Shown: positions 9,274 through 18,001 of the stretch, one piece after another
Position numbering within the stretch: the stretch's first letter is position 1
Layout of the letters: each line of letters begins with the position of its first letter
NCBI RefSeq assembly: GCF_019599145.1
Contig: NZ_CP080647.1
Location: forward strand, 3,844,001 to 3,908,000
DNA: 64,000 nucleotides
Direction of reading: 5' to 3'
Source of the DNA: Streptomyces akebiae
GTDB taxonomy: Bacteria; Actinomycetota; Actinomycetes; Streptomycetales; Streptomycetaceae
Program-made: the position numbers and the translations under genes
Notes under the pieces: model-generated
Database searches by the model: none
Seen by the model: the letters and a program-made list of their open reading frames with translations, nothing else
Told to the model about the DNA's origin: nothing

Positions 9274-11698
9274 CCACATCCACCTCCCCCTCGGCCGCCC
9301 CCACCGGCTCCACGTCACACACCAGCGGCCCCTCCCCCACGACCACCTGACGCGCGCGTGCGGGGTACCCCGGTGAGGTGGTCGCCAGCAGATACGGCCC
9401 CGGGCCCGGCACGGCGACGATGTACGAACCGTCCGCGAGGGACGTCACCCGGTCCAGCTCCCGCCCGCCGCGCGACAGCAGCGTCACCTCCACTCCCGCC
9501 AGCGCATCCCCGTCCGCCGTGCGGACGAAGCCGTGGATCACGGAAGCGGGACCGTCCGGGGATGAAACCGCCGGTGCCTCCTCCCGCGGCTCCACCGCCA
9601 GATGCGGCAACCGCCTCTCCAGCCCGGCAGGCAGCCACCAGTTCGCCCTGCCCAGCAGATGCATCGCGGCCGGCACCAGCGCCGTACGGAGGACGAAGGC
9701 GTCCAGGGCGACGGCGGCGGCCAGGCCGATGCCGGCCATCGCGGCCTCCAGTTCGCCGCTCAGGACGAACGCGCTGAAGACGCACATCATGATCAGGGCC
9801 GCGCAGTTGATGACCCGGCTGGTCTCGGCGAGGCCGACGCGGACGGCACGGGCGTTGTCCTTGGTGTGGACCCACTCCTCGTGCATCCGGCTGACCAGGA
9901 AGACCTGGTAGTCCATGGAGAGCCCGAAGAGGAGCGAGAGCATGATGACCGGGAGGAACGCGGCGATCGGGCCCTCCTTGCCGACGCCGAGCAGTTCCGT
10001 TCCCCAGCCCCACTGGAAGATCGCCACCAGCACACCGAAGGACGCGGCCGCCGCGACGAGGTTCATCAGCGCGGCCGTCAGGGGCACGACCAGGGAGCGG
10101 AAGGCGACCAGCAGGAGCAGGAAGCCCAGCGCGATGATCGTCGCGATGAAGTACGGAAGGCGGTCGCCCGTCACCGACGCGAAGTCCTTCGACACCGCCG
10201 TCACTCCGCCCACGTGGGCCTCGGCCCCGGACGCCGGGATGACGTTCTCGCGCAGCCGGTCGATGAGCCGGTCCGTCTCCTCGGCCTGCGGGGACGTCGT
10301 CGGGACGACCTGGATCACCGTGACGCCGTTCGTGGGCGGGACGGCGGCCACCTGGGCGACCCCCTCGGTGGACTCGATGCGCGAGACCAGCCCCTCGGCG
10401 TCGGTTCCGTCCACGACCACCTGGAGGGGGCCGTTGAAGCCGGGACCGAAGCCCTCCGCCAGCAGGTCGTAGGCCTGCCGGGTGGTCGTGGTGTCACGGT
10501 GGTTGCCCTGGTCGGAGGTGCCGAGGCGGATCGACAGGACGGGGATCGCGAGGACCAGCATGACGACGAGGGCGAGCACGGCGGTGGAGCGCGGGCGCCG
10601 CTGCACGTACGCCGACCAGCGGGCCGCGAGGCCGCTCGTCAGCTCGGGCACGGGACCGGTGACCGCGAGGCGCCGGCGCTCACGGCGGCTGAGGACGCGC
10701 GGGCCCAGGACCCCGAGGAGCGCCGGCAGCAGGGTGACGGCGGCCAGCACGCTCAGCACCACCGTCAGCGAGGTCGCGATGACGACGCCGTCCAGGAAGC
10801 GGAGGTTCATCACCAGCATCCCGGCGAGCGCGATGCAGACCGTGCCGCCCGCGAACAGCACCGCGCGGCCGGAGGTGTTGAGGGCGGTGACCGCGGCCTC
10901 CTCCGGCTTCATGCCGCGCAGGATGCCGCGCCGGTGCCGGGTGACGATGAACAGGGCGTAGTCGATGCCGACGCCGAGGCCGATGAGCGAGCCCAGCAGT
11001 GGGGCGACGTCAGGGATGTCGGTGGCGTGGCTGAGCAGGGCCGTGGCCATCAGGCCGGTGCCGACCGCGGCGACGGCGACGACGATCGGCAGCAGCATCG
11101 CGAAGAACGAGCCGAAGGCGAGGAAGAGGACGACCGCCGCCGCCAGGATGCCGACCGCCTCGGACGTGCCCTGGGATGCCTCCTGGTCCCGTGCGACGGC
11201 CTGGCCGCCCAACTCGACCTGGAGACCGTCGCGTTCGGCGCCCTGCGCGGTCTCGATGACATCGTCGAGCAGGGCCTTGGGGACGGAGTTCGCCTGCTCG
11301 GTGAAGGTCACCTGCGCGTAGGCGATGGTGCCGTCCCGGCTGACGCCCGCGCCGCCGCCGGCCCGGTCGCCTTCGTCGTACGGGCTGGTGACGTCCCCGA
11401 CGCCCGCCATCCGGCCGATCTCCGCCAGCGCGGGTTCGATCCGGGAGCGTACGGAGTCGTCGTCCACCGACCCCTCGTCCACCTTCCACACCACCGTGTC
11501 GGTGTCGCCCGCGCGCTCGGGGAAGGCCTTGTCCATCAGGTCGTACGCGTGCTTGGAGTCCGTGTCCGGGAGGGAGAAGACATTCGCGTAGTCCGTGCCC
11601 GCGCTCGTGCCGGCGAAGCCGACGCCGAACACGGTCCCCACCCACAGCAACAGGACCACCAGCCGGTGCCGATAGCACCAGCGCGCCAAGGTCGCCAC
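9266..11698 (-). CDS. MMPL/RND family transporter with C-terminal carboxypeptidase-regulatory-like domain
   Basis: The product has 810 residues from GTG 11698, which has AAGGAGAG 6 nt upstream; a longer frame to 11761 lacks a good site. It has the RND layout: TM1, a periplasmic loop, six TM segments, TM7, a second loop and more TM segments. The conserved stretches 'GLGVGIDYALFIVTRHRRG' and 'LLFGLSMDYQVFLVSRMHEEW' carry the Asp-Tyr pairs used in proton relay. It is likely an exporter of lipid or another hydrophobic substrate. After the last TM segment comes an unusual domain of about 90 residues (from about 715) with the transthyretin-like pattern 'GFVRTADGDALAGVEVTLL'. Divergent from the response regulator at 11866. 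Confidence 0.9.
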   Translation of the reverse strand: MATLARWCYRHRLVVLLLWVGTVFGVGFAGTSAGTDYANVFSLPDTDSKHAYDLMDKAFPERAGDTDTVVWKVDEGSVDDDSVRSRIEPALAEIGRMAGVGDVTSPYDEGDRAGGGAGVSRDGTIAYAQVTFTEQANSVPKALLDDVIETAQGAERDGLQVELGGQAVARDQEASQGTSEAVGILAAAVVLFLAFGSFFAMLLPIVVAVAAVGTGLMATALLSHATDIPDVAPLLGSLIGLGVGIDYALFIVTRHRRGILRGMKPEEAAVTALNTSGRAVLFAGGTVCIALAGMLVMNLRFLDGVVIATSLTVVLSVLAAVTLLPALLGVLGPRVLSRRERRRLAVTGPVPELTSGLAARWSAYVQRRPRSTAVLALVVMLVLAIPVLSIRLGTSDQGNHRDTTTTRQAYDLLAEGFGPGFNGPLQVVVDGTDAEGLVSRIESTEGVAQVAAVPPTNGVTVIQVVPTTSPQAEETDRLIDRLRENVIPASGAEAHVGGVTAVSKDFASVTGDRLPYFIATIIALGFLLLLVAFRSLVVPLTAALMNLVAAAASFGVLVAIFQWGWGTELLGVGKEGPIAAFLPVIMLSLLFGLSMDYQVFLVSRMHEEWVHTKDNARAVRVGLAETSRVINCAALIMMCVFSAFVLSGELEAAMAGIGLAAAVALDAFVLRTALVPAAMHLLGRANWWLPAGLERRLPHLAVEPREEAPAVSSPDGPASVIHGFVRTADGDALAGVEVTLLSRGGRELDRVTSLADGSYIVAVPGPGPYLLATTSPGYPARARQVVVGEGPLVCDVEPVGAAEGEVDVVN

Positions 11699-11865
11699 GT
11701 TCAACTCTCCTTGTCCGACGGTCGATTGGTCGTCGATCGGTCCCCCAGGTCCTGGCATCACCCTCGACCGCGGCGAGGGCCGGGCGACATGGCCGGGCCG
11801 GGACTCTCAAGGAACTCCAAGGCGGAGCGGCTGCCTCCGGGAACTCCCGTGCGGATACTGAGGAC

Positions 11866-12600
11866 ATGACCGGAACCGAGCGAGCGACCCCCGACCACAA
11901 GCGGGCGACCTCCGGCCACGAGGGGGCGACCGTGCTCGTCGTCGAGGACGAGCCGAGCATCGCGGACGTCCTCACCATCGCCCTGCGCTACCACCGCTTC
12001 GAGGTGATGACGGCCGGTACGGTCCGTGACGCGCTCACGCTCGCCGAGCGCACCCGACCCGACGCGGCACTGCTGGACGTGATGCTCCCGGACGGGGACG
12101 GCCGTGCCCTCGGCCGTGAACTGCGCGCCCGACGACCCGAGTTGGCGCTCGTCTTCCTGACCGCCCGGGACGCGCCCGCCGAGATCGTGGGCGCCCTCGG
12201 CTTCGGCGACGACTACATCACCAAGCCGTTCGACATCGAGGTGGTCGTCGCCCGCCTCTCCGCCGTGCTGCGCCGGACCAGGCGCGCCGACGTGCTCCCC
12301 CAGCGCCCGCCGCTGCGCTACGGCGACCTGGAGCTGGACGAGACGACGTACTCGGTGTGCCGCGCGGGCCGCACGGTGGAGCTGACGCCCACGGAGTACG
12401 CCCTGCTGCGGTTCCTGGTGCGCAACGGCGGCCGGGTCGTGCCCAAGGAGCAACTCCTGCGCCATGTGTGGCAGTACGAGCACACGCCGGCCGAGTCGAC
12501 CGTCGTCGAGACCTACATCAGCTATCTGCGGCGCAAGCTGGACACGCTCGGCCCACCGGTGATCACCACGCGGCGGGGCGTCGGATACGGGCTGGCATGA
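11866..12600 (+). CDS. OmpR-family response regulator
   Basis: The product has 244 residues. The receiver domain (about 23-135) has the acidic pair in 'VVEDEPS', the phospho-acceptor Asp in 'DAALLDVMLPDGDG', Thr in 'FLTARDA' and Lys in 'YITKPFD'. The C-terminal winged helix (about 150-244) ends in 'YISYLRRKLD' and 'TTRRGVGYGLA', typical of OmpR/PhoB. The start is uncertain: ATG 11866 has a cramped GAGG, and GTG 11932, directly before 'LVVEDEPS', has GGGGG upstream and would remove a repetitive RATPDHK/RATSGHE extension. The kinase gene starts inside its stop codon. The divergent MMPL transporter is a plausible target. Confidence 0.93.
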   Translation: MTGTERATPDHKRATSGHEGATVLVVEDEPSIADVLTIALRYHRFEVMTAGTVRDALTLAERTRPDAALLDVMLPDGDGRALGRELRARRPELALVFLTARDAPAEIVGALGFGDDYITKPFDIEVVVARLSAVLRRTRRADVLPQRPPLRYGDLELDETTYSVCRAGRTVELTPTEYALLRFLVRNGGRVVPKEQLLRHVWQYEHTPAESTVVETYISYLRRKLDTLGPPVITTRRGVGYGLA

Positions 12601-14165
12601 CGCGTCCCGGGAGGCTCCGCAGACCGTGTCGGCGGCACGGCCTGTACTCCCTGCGCGCCAAGCTCACGCTCGCGAACGTCGTCCTCCTCGCCGTGGGGGT
12701 CGTCACGGCCACCGCGTTCAGCGCGATGGGCATGCGCCTGTATCTGCTCGACAGTGTCGACCGGGAGCTGATGACGACCCGCGACTCGATCGGGGCCGCC
12801 GCCATCGGCATGGAGCAGATCGACGCGCTCAGCTCTCTGGTCGCCCTCAGTAACCGCACGTCCGGCGGGGCCACGGCCGACGGCGCCGACTCCCTCGTCC
12901 AGGGAGCCGTCTTCACCGCGCTGGACGACGGGGGCGAGCCGCTGACCATCGCCGGATTCCCACCCTCCGAGGAACAGCGCGCCCTCGCCGCGGCAGTGGG
13001 CGACCCGGCCGCCCTCCTCGCGGACGACGAGCCGTACGACGTCGACGTGGCGGGCGCCCCGCATCGCGTCACGGCGGCCCGGATGGACGACGGCACGACC
13101 GTCCTCCTCGCCACCTCCACCGCCTCGCTGCACGACGTCATCGCCAAGGCCCTCAAGCTGGACTTCGCCGTCGGCGGTCTGCTGCTGGCGACACTCGCCT
13201 GTCTGACCCTGTTCGGTGTGCGCCGCCGGATGCGGCCGCTGGAGGACATGGTCGAGACCTCGTCGGCGATCGCCGAGGGCGACCTCACCCGCCGCGTCCC
13301 CTCCAGCAGGGAGACCACCCTGGAGGTCGAACAGCTGCGGCTCGCTCTCAACTCCATGCTCCAGCAGGTCGAGACGGCCCACCACACCCGTGAACGCAGC
13401 GCCGCCCAGCTGCGCCGCTTCGTCGGCGACGCCTCCCACGAGCTGCGTACGCCCCTGGCCGCGATCCGCGGCTACCTCCAGCTGTACGACAAGGGCATGC
13501 TCACCGACCCCGACGAGCGCCGGCGTGCCTGGGACCGGATGAACAACGAGGTCGACCGGATGGGCCGCCTCGTCGACGAGCTGCTCACCCTCGCCCGTCT
13601 CGACCAGCGCCCCGAACTGCGCCTCAGGAACGTCGACCTCGCCCGTCTGGTCCGCGACGCCGCCGCCGACCTCCGCGCCCAGCAGCCCGACCGCCCGGTC
13701 AGCGTCCGCGCGGACGGCACCCTTCTCGTGCGGGCGGACGAGTCGGGCCTCCGCCAGCTCCTGGGCAACCTCGTGAGCAACGTCCGCACGCATACGCCGG
13801 CGGACGTGCCGGTGCGGCTCGGGGTGGAGTGCGCGGCCGAGGCCGTACGTCTGTACGTGGCGGACGAGGGGCCCGGTCTGTCGCAGGGGGACGCGGCCAG
13901 GATCTTCGACCGCTTCTTCCGGGCGGGGGGAGCCGCCGGCAGCGGCCTGGGCATGGCCATCGTGCAGGGGGTGGTGGAGGCTCACGAGGGCGAGGTCTCG
14001 GTGTGCACGGCCCCGGGTGATGGCCTGAAAGTGACGGTCACCCTCCCACCAGCGCCCAGACCGTCTTCCCGTGCCGTCCCCGGCTCCACACCCCCCAGGC
14101 CGCGGCGAGGTGCTCCACGAGGCGCAGCCCCCGCCCTGTCTCCTCCCAGTCCCCCACCTCCCTGA
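12597..14165 (+). CDS. Sensor histidine kinase (HAMP, HisKA, HATPase)
   Basis: The product has 522 residues from ATG 12597, which overlaps the regulator stop as ATGA. It has a TM segment near residues 25-47, an extracytoplasmic sensor loop of about 130 residues, and a second TM at about 182-205. A HAMP linker follows, then the H-box 'FVGDASHELRTPLAAIRGYL', the N-box 'LLGNLVSNVRTHTPA', and the G-boxes 'VADEGPGL' and 'GSGLGMAIV'. The N-box is slightly degenerate (SNVRTHT where SNAxKYT is usual). The last 45 residues are Pro/Arg/Ser-rich and read across the opposite-strand ATPase gene, so they may be a non-conserved read-through tail. Confidence 0.93.
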   Translation: MTRPGRLRRPCRRHGLYSLRAKLTLANVVLLAVGVVTATAFSAMGMRLYLLDSVDRELMTTRDSIGAAAIGMEQIDALSSLVALSNRTSGGATADGADSLVQGAVFTALDDGGEPLTIAGFPPSEEQRALAAAVGDPAALLADDEPYDVDVAGAPHRVTAARMDDGTTVLLATSTASLHDVIAKALKLDFAVGGLLLATLACLTLFGVRRRMRPLEDMVETSSAIAEGDLTRRVPSSRETTLEVEQLRLALNSMLQQVETAHHTRERSAAQLRRFVGDASHELRTPLAAIRGYLQLYDKGMLTDPDERRRAWDRMNNEVDRMGRLVDELLTLARLDQRPELRLRNVDLARLVRDAAADLRAQQPDRPVSVRADGTLLVRADESGLRQLLGNLVSNVRTHTPADVPVRLGVECAAEAVRLYVADEGPGLSQGDAARIFDRFFRAGGAAGSGLGMAIVQGVVEAHEGEVSVCTAPGDGLKVTVTLPPAPRPSSRAVPGSTPPRPRRGAPRGAAPALSPPSPPPP

Positions 14166-14433
14166 TCCGGGGCACGGCCGTGCCCTCGTCGGACACCTCG
14201 ACCAGGCAGGAGCCGTCCGCCAGCGCGGTCACGGCGACCTCGAACTCCCGCTCCAGCAAGGGGCCGTGACGTACGACGTTGCTCGCTAGCTCGGAGACGA
14301 CGAGGACGATGTCCTCCAGGGCCGCGGAGCCCTCCTTGTGCCCCCAGTCGACCAGATGTTCCCGTACGCGTCGCCGGGCGAGCCCCACCGACGCCGGATG
14401 ACGGGGCAGCCGGAAGGAGTTGCGTCTCAACAC
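14038..14433 (-). CDS. RsbW-like ATP-binding protein (anti-sigma kinase type)
   Basis: A 131-residue protein from GTG 14433 with GAGGAG upstream. It is a lone HATPase_c domain: N-box 'DIVLVVSELASNVVRHG', G1 box 'VEVSDEGTAVP' and G2 box 'TGRGLRLVEHLAAAWG'. Streptomyces carries dozens of these single-domain kinases, some acting on anti-anti-sigma proteins, most without known partners. No anti-anti-sigma or sigma gene lies next to it. Its 3' end overlaps the converging histidine kinase gene by 128 bp. Confidence 0.88.
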   Translation of the reverse strand: MLRRNSFRLPRHPASVGLARRRVREHLVDWGHKEGSAALEDIVLVVSELASNVVRHGPLLEREFEVAVTALADGSCLVEVSDEGTAVPRIREVGDWEETGRGLRLVEHLAAAWGVWSRGRHGKTVWALVGG

Positions 14434-14550
14434 GTTTGCTCCTCACCCCGGACACGCCCCCGACACAGAACGATGCGTGGGGCGGGCACGCCGTGTCACT
14501 CCCGCGAACGTCCGGCCCGCGACTTCGCGTCAGCTGTCACGCGGCGTCTG

Positions 14551-16104
14551 TCATATCCAATCCAGCCGCCACAGCCGGAAGATGCCGGTCCCGTCGGACA
14601 GGTACTGCGCCCCGCCGACGTCCTCGCTGCTGAGCACGTACTCCTTGCGCTGCCACAGCGGGATCAACGGCACGTCCTGGGCCACGACCTCCTGGAGCTC
14701 CTTGAAGTCCGTCGCGGCCCGGCTGCGGTCCGCGTAGCGCTGGCTGTCCTTGATCAGCCGGTCGGCCTGCCCGCTGCTGTAGCCGTTCTTGAGGGAGCCG
14801 CCGGTGCCGACGAGGGGCCCGCTGAAGGTGTCGGGGTCGGGGTAGTCGGCGACCCAGCCCACCCCGTACGCGTCCAACTTGCCCTCGGCGTACCGCTTCT
14901 GGAAGGCGGTCCACTCGTACGCCTTGGTCGTCACGTAGAACAGCCCGCTCGCCTCCAGCTGCTCCTTCAGCTCGGCGGCCTCGGCGGCGGCCGAGCCACT
15001 GCCCTCGGCGTAGCCGAAGGTGAAGCGCACGGGCATGGCGACACCGGCCTCGTCGAGCAGCTTGCGGGCCCGCTGCGGGTCGGGCCGGGGGTTGGCGTCG
15101 AAGAACGAGGTCGTGTGCCCCGTGAGGCCGGCCGGGATGAGCGAGTACAGGGGCTCGGTGGTGCCCTGGTAGACCTCGGCGACCAGCTTCTCGCGGTTGA
15201 TCAGCGCGGCCAGCGCCTGCCGCACCCGGCGGTCGTGGAACGGCGAGTCCGCCCGCACGTCGAGGACCAGGTTGCGGGTCTCGGTGCTGTCCGCCTCGGT
15301 GACCCGCTGGTCGAGGTCGCTGGGCGAGAGGGCGGCGAGCGTCGCGGGGGGCAGCGTGCGCGTGGCGACGTCGACCTGACGCGCCTTCCACGCCTTCTGG
15401 AGCGCCGCCGAGTCCGCGTAGTAGCGCATGAGGACCGGGCTGCGGGCGCCCTCGGCGACGCCCTGGTAGTCGTCGTCGGGTGTGAGGCGGGCCTGTCCGT
15501 CCGTGTACGACGTCAGGGTGTAGGGGCCGGTGCCGTCGGCGCCGCCGTCCGTACGCAGCCGGTTCACGGGGTACTTGGTCCGGTCCACGATCGCTCCGGC
15601 GCCGGTGGCCACCTTGAACGGGAAGGTGGCGTCCGGCGAGGACAGGCGGAAGGTGACGGACAGCCCGTCCGCGCTGACCGACCGGAGGGTGTCGAGCAAC
15701 GCGGCAGGCCCGACGTCGGAGTTGACGCGCTTGACCCGGTCGAAGGAGTACTTGACGTCCTTCCCGGTGACCTCGCGTCCGCTGGGGAACCGCAGGCCCG
15801 ACCGCAGGGTGCAGCGGTAGACGGTGAGCGCGTCGCCGAGGAACTCGCAGCTGCGCGCGGCGTCCGGCACGGGCGCGGCGGCGCCCGGTTCGAAGGTCAG
15901 CAGCGACTGGAACACGTTGTTGAACAGGGCCCAGGATCCTGCGTCGTAGGCTCCGGCCGGGTCCAGCGAGGTGACCTTGTCGGTCGTGCCGACGACGATC
16001 GTCCCGTCCCCGTCCCGCTGGGTCGGCAGCAGCTGCCAGCCACCGATCGCCGCGATCGCCACCACCAGCAGCGACGCGAGAATCCGCAAGCGAACCGACC
16101 GCAT
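14551..16104 (-). CDS. Family 5 extracellular solute-binding protein (peptide ABC transporter type)
   Basis: The product has 517 residues from ATG 16104, preceded by GGAAGGGG; in-frame codons up to 16170 lack a site. An N-terminal hydrophobic segment 'ILASLLVVAIAAIGGWQLL' lacks a lipobox Cys, so it is a membrane-anchored or secreted form. The conserved opening 'TDKVTSLDPAGAYDAGSWAL', the block 'GKDVKYSFDRV' and the C-terminal 'VPLIPLWQRKEYVLS' are typical of OppA/DppA-like proteins. No permease or ATPase genes are nearby, so it is an orphan binding protein that may serve a remote transporter or act as a sensor. Confidence 0.92.
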   Translation of the reverse strand: MRSVRLRILASLLVVAIAAIGGWQLLPTQRDGDGTIVVGTTDKVTSLDPAGAYDAGSWALFNNVFQSLLTFEPGAAAPVPDAARSCEFLGDALTVYRCTLRSGLRFPSGREVTGKDVKYSFDRVKRVNSDVGPAALLDTLRSVSADGLSVTFRLSSPDATFPFKVATGAGAIVDRTKYPVNRLRTDGGADGTGPYTLTSYTDGQARLTPDDDYQGVAEGARSPVLMRYYADSAALQKAWKARQVDVATRTLPPATLAALSPSDLDQRVTEADSTETRNLVLDVRADSPFHDRRVRQALAALINREKLVAEVYQGTTEPLYSLIPAGLTGHTTSFFDANPRPDPQRARKLLDEAGVAMPVRFTFGYAEGSGSAAAEAAELKEQLEASGLFYVTTKAYEWTAFQKRYAEGKLDAYGVGWVADYPDPDTFSGPLVGTGGSLKNGYSSGQADRLIKDSQRYADRSRAATDFKELQEVVAQDVPLIPLWQRKEYVLSSEDVGGAQYLSDGTGIFRLWRLDWI

Positions 16105-16258
16105 CGGCGCCCCTTCCAAGGACCCCACCCGGCCCACTACGCACAGTGGTTCCGCGGTGGCGCGGATCACCTAACCACAGTCGCCTGTGTTGGCGGAAGA
16201 CAGGTTTTGTTGAGTTGAGAAAGAACTCGGTAAGTGCGCCACCACGATGTGTCCGAAA

Positions 16259-16283
16259 GGCTCCCGCACCGGCGGCGGGAGCC
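16259..16283 (-). terminator. Hairpin terminator of the metallophosphoesterase operon
   Basis: A 9-bp perfect stem GGCTCCCGC / GCGGGAGCC with a 7-nt loop begins 15 bp past the stop at 16298. Confidence 0.7.
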
Positions 16284-16297
16284 CTCCTGACGGGCCG

Positions 16298-17617
16298 TCA
16301 CGCCTGCTTGGAGGCCAGCTCCACCACGGTGATGTCGGACGGCGCCCCGACCCGCACCGGCGGTCCCCAGGCGCCCGCGCCGCGGGTCACGTAGAGCTGG
16401 GTGTCGCCGTAGCGCTCCAGGCCCGCGAGAGTGGGGTTCGCGGCCTGGGCGACATAGGTCATGGGCCACATCTGTCCGCCGTGGGTGTGTCCGGAGAGCT
16501 GCAGGTCGACGCCGTGGTCGACGGCGTCGTGGATCTGGACGGGCTGGTGGGCCATGAGCACCACGGCCCGCGAGGTGTCCCGGTCGCCGAGCGCCTTGGC
16601 GAAGTCGGGGCCCTGGCCCTCGTCCTCGCCCGCGATGTCGTTCACCCCGGCGAGGTCGAGGTACGGCAGTTCGCGGCGCGCGTTCTCCAGCGGCGTCAGG
16701 CCCAGTCGGCGCACCTCCTCGACCCACTGCTCGGCACCGGAGATGTACTCGTGGTTGCCGGTGACGAAGTAGCTGCCGTGGCGTGCCTTCAGTCCGGCGA
16801 GCGGTGCCGCCGCCGGCCCGAGGTCCGCCACGTCGCCGTCGACCAGGTCGCCGACCACCGCGATCAGGTCGGGCTGCGTCGAGTTGATCGTGTCGACGAC
16901 CTTCTGCGCGAAGCCGCGGCCCAGCATCGGCGAGAGGTGGATGTCGCTGACCACCGCGATCCGGAAACCGTGCGCGGCGCGAGGCAGCTTCGCCAGCGGC
17001 ACGGTGATCCGCTTGAGCCTGGGTCCGCGTACGACGCCGTAGGTCCCGTAGCCGACCGTGCCCACGGCCGCGGCGGCGACGGCCCCGCCCACCACCCGGG
17101 AGACGAAGAGACGGCGGGAGGGGTCGGCCGAGGGCGCGGGGGTGGTGGGGCCCGACGGCTCCGTCGGGCGGGGTGGGGCCGGCTGTCCGGGCTCGGCGGC
17201 CTCCGTGGACTCGGCCGGGTGTGCGGGCTGCGCGCCCGCCGGGACGGGTTCCGGCTCGCGCACCACGCGCTCCGGCTCCGGCTGCGGCTCCGGGGCGCGC
17301 CGCGCCACCAGGCGGCGCAGAACAGGTCGCAGGAGCTCCCCCACCAGAAGGGCGAGGAACAGATACAGCGCGAGGGCGAGCCACATGAAGCCCGGCCAGG
17401 TCAGCGTCTGCTGCAGCCAGAAGGGCGCGCCGGTGCGTTCGGCGGCGAAGCCGGCGACCATCAGCACCGGTCCCGCGATGAACACCGCGGTGCCCACCCG
17501 TCTGGCCAGGCCCGGTCCGCGGGTCGTGTCGCGCACCAGGCGACGCCACGCGTACCAGTGCAGGGCCCCGAAGAGGGCCAGCACCAGCAGGAGCACCAGC
17601 ACGAAGACGACGGTCAT
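16298..17617 (-). CDS. Membrane-anchored metallophosphoesterase (YkuE-like)
   Basis: The product has 439 residues. The first about 125 hold four hydrophobic segments, followed by a Pro/Glu-rich linker and a short TM with a twin-Arg-like 'SRRLFVSRVV'. The C-terminal calcineurin-like domain has all metal-binding blocks: 'VVSDIHLS', 'VVGDLVDGD', 'VTGNHEY', 'LMAHQP' and 'LSGHTHGGQ'. Related YkuE proteins are phosphodiesterases that act outside or at the membrane; the substrate here is unknown. ATG 17617 shares its A with the stop of the upstream small membrane protein (TGATG), so the two are coupled. Confidence 0.92.
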   Translation of the reverse strand: MTVVFVLVLLLVLALFGALHWYAWRRLVRDTTRGPGLARRVGTAVFIAGPVLMVAGFAAERTGAPFWLQQTLTWPGFMWLALALYLFLALLVGELLRPVLRRLVARRAPEPQPEPERVVREPEPVPAGAQPAHPAESTEAAEPGQPAPPRPTEPSGPTTPAPSADPSRRLFVSRVVGGAVAAAAVGTVGYGTYGVVRGPRLKRITVPLAKLPRAAHGFRIAVVSDIHLSPMLGRGFAQKVVDTINSTQPDLIAVVGDLVDGDVADLGPAAAPLAGLKARHGSYFVTGNHEYISGAEQWVEEVRRLGLTPLENARRELPYLDLAGVNDIAGEDEGQGPDFAKALGDRDTSRAVVLMAHQPVQIHDAVDHGVDLQLSGHTHGGQMWPMTYVAQAANPTLAGLERYGDTQLYVTRGAGAWGPPVRVGAPSDITVVELASKQA

Positions 17618-17874
17618 CACGTGGCACTCCCGGTCTCGGCCCGGCGAAGGGCGCGCACCCCGCGCAACCCGATGACCCCGATGGCCGTCCCCAGAGCAAA
17701 GGAGACGACGGCGAGCGTCAGATGCACCCAGAAGTACGCCGTGGGATCACCCGCGTCGTCGAACGCGAGCCCGCTGCCGTCCTTCCAGAGATTTTTGACG
17801 AAAGTGATCCAGATGACCCAGCTCCACACCCCGAAGGCGAGCAGGAACCAGGAGAGGGGGCGGCTGAGCTTCAT
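17617..17874 (-). CDS. SCO4848-type small membrane protein
   Basis: An 85-residue protein with two TM segments (about 5-25 and 45-70) joined by a short extracytoplasmic loop with 'KNLWKDGSGLAFDD'. ATG 17874 was chosen because the protein sequence I remember for this Streptomyces family begins 'MKLSRPLSWFLLAFGVWSW'. It has no known function. It is translationally coupled to the metallophosphoesterase and diverges from the D-Ala-D-Ala carboxypeptidase, which hints at an envelope role. Confidence 0.85.
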   Translation of the reverse strand: MKLSRPLSWFLLAFGVWSWVIWITFVKNLWKDGSGLAFDDAGDPTAYFWVHLTLAVVSFALGTAIGVIGLRGVRALRRAETGSAT

Positions 17875-18001
17875 GCGTTCAGTATCGCCGCCGACCGTCC
17901 GGGTATCGCGCCGGGGTGCGTGCGGGGGCGTGAGCAGCAGTGAGAGCGCCACGGGGCGCTCCGGTGGGATTTACCGGTCGGAGCCATGTACTTTCTCGAT
18001 C

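Noticed and set aside
11750..12483. Minus-strand frame over the response regulator
   Set aside because: It lacks domains and is antisense to a clear receiver and winged-helix protein.
16247..18001. Plus-strand frame continuing upstream of the D-Ala-D-Ala carboxypeptidase
   Set aside because: It is antisense to the metallophosphoesterase and small membrane protein genes. The signal peptide begins only after GTG 18002.
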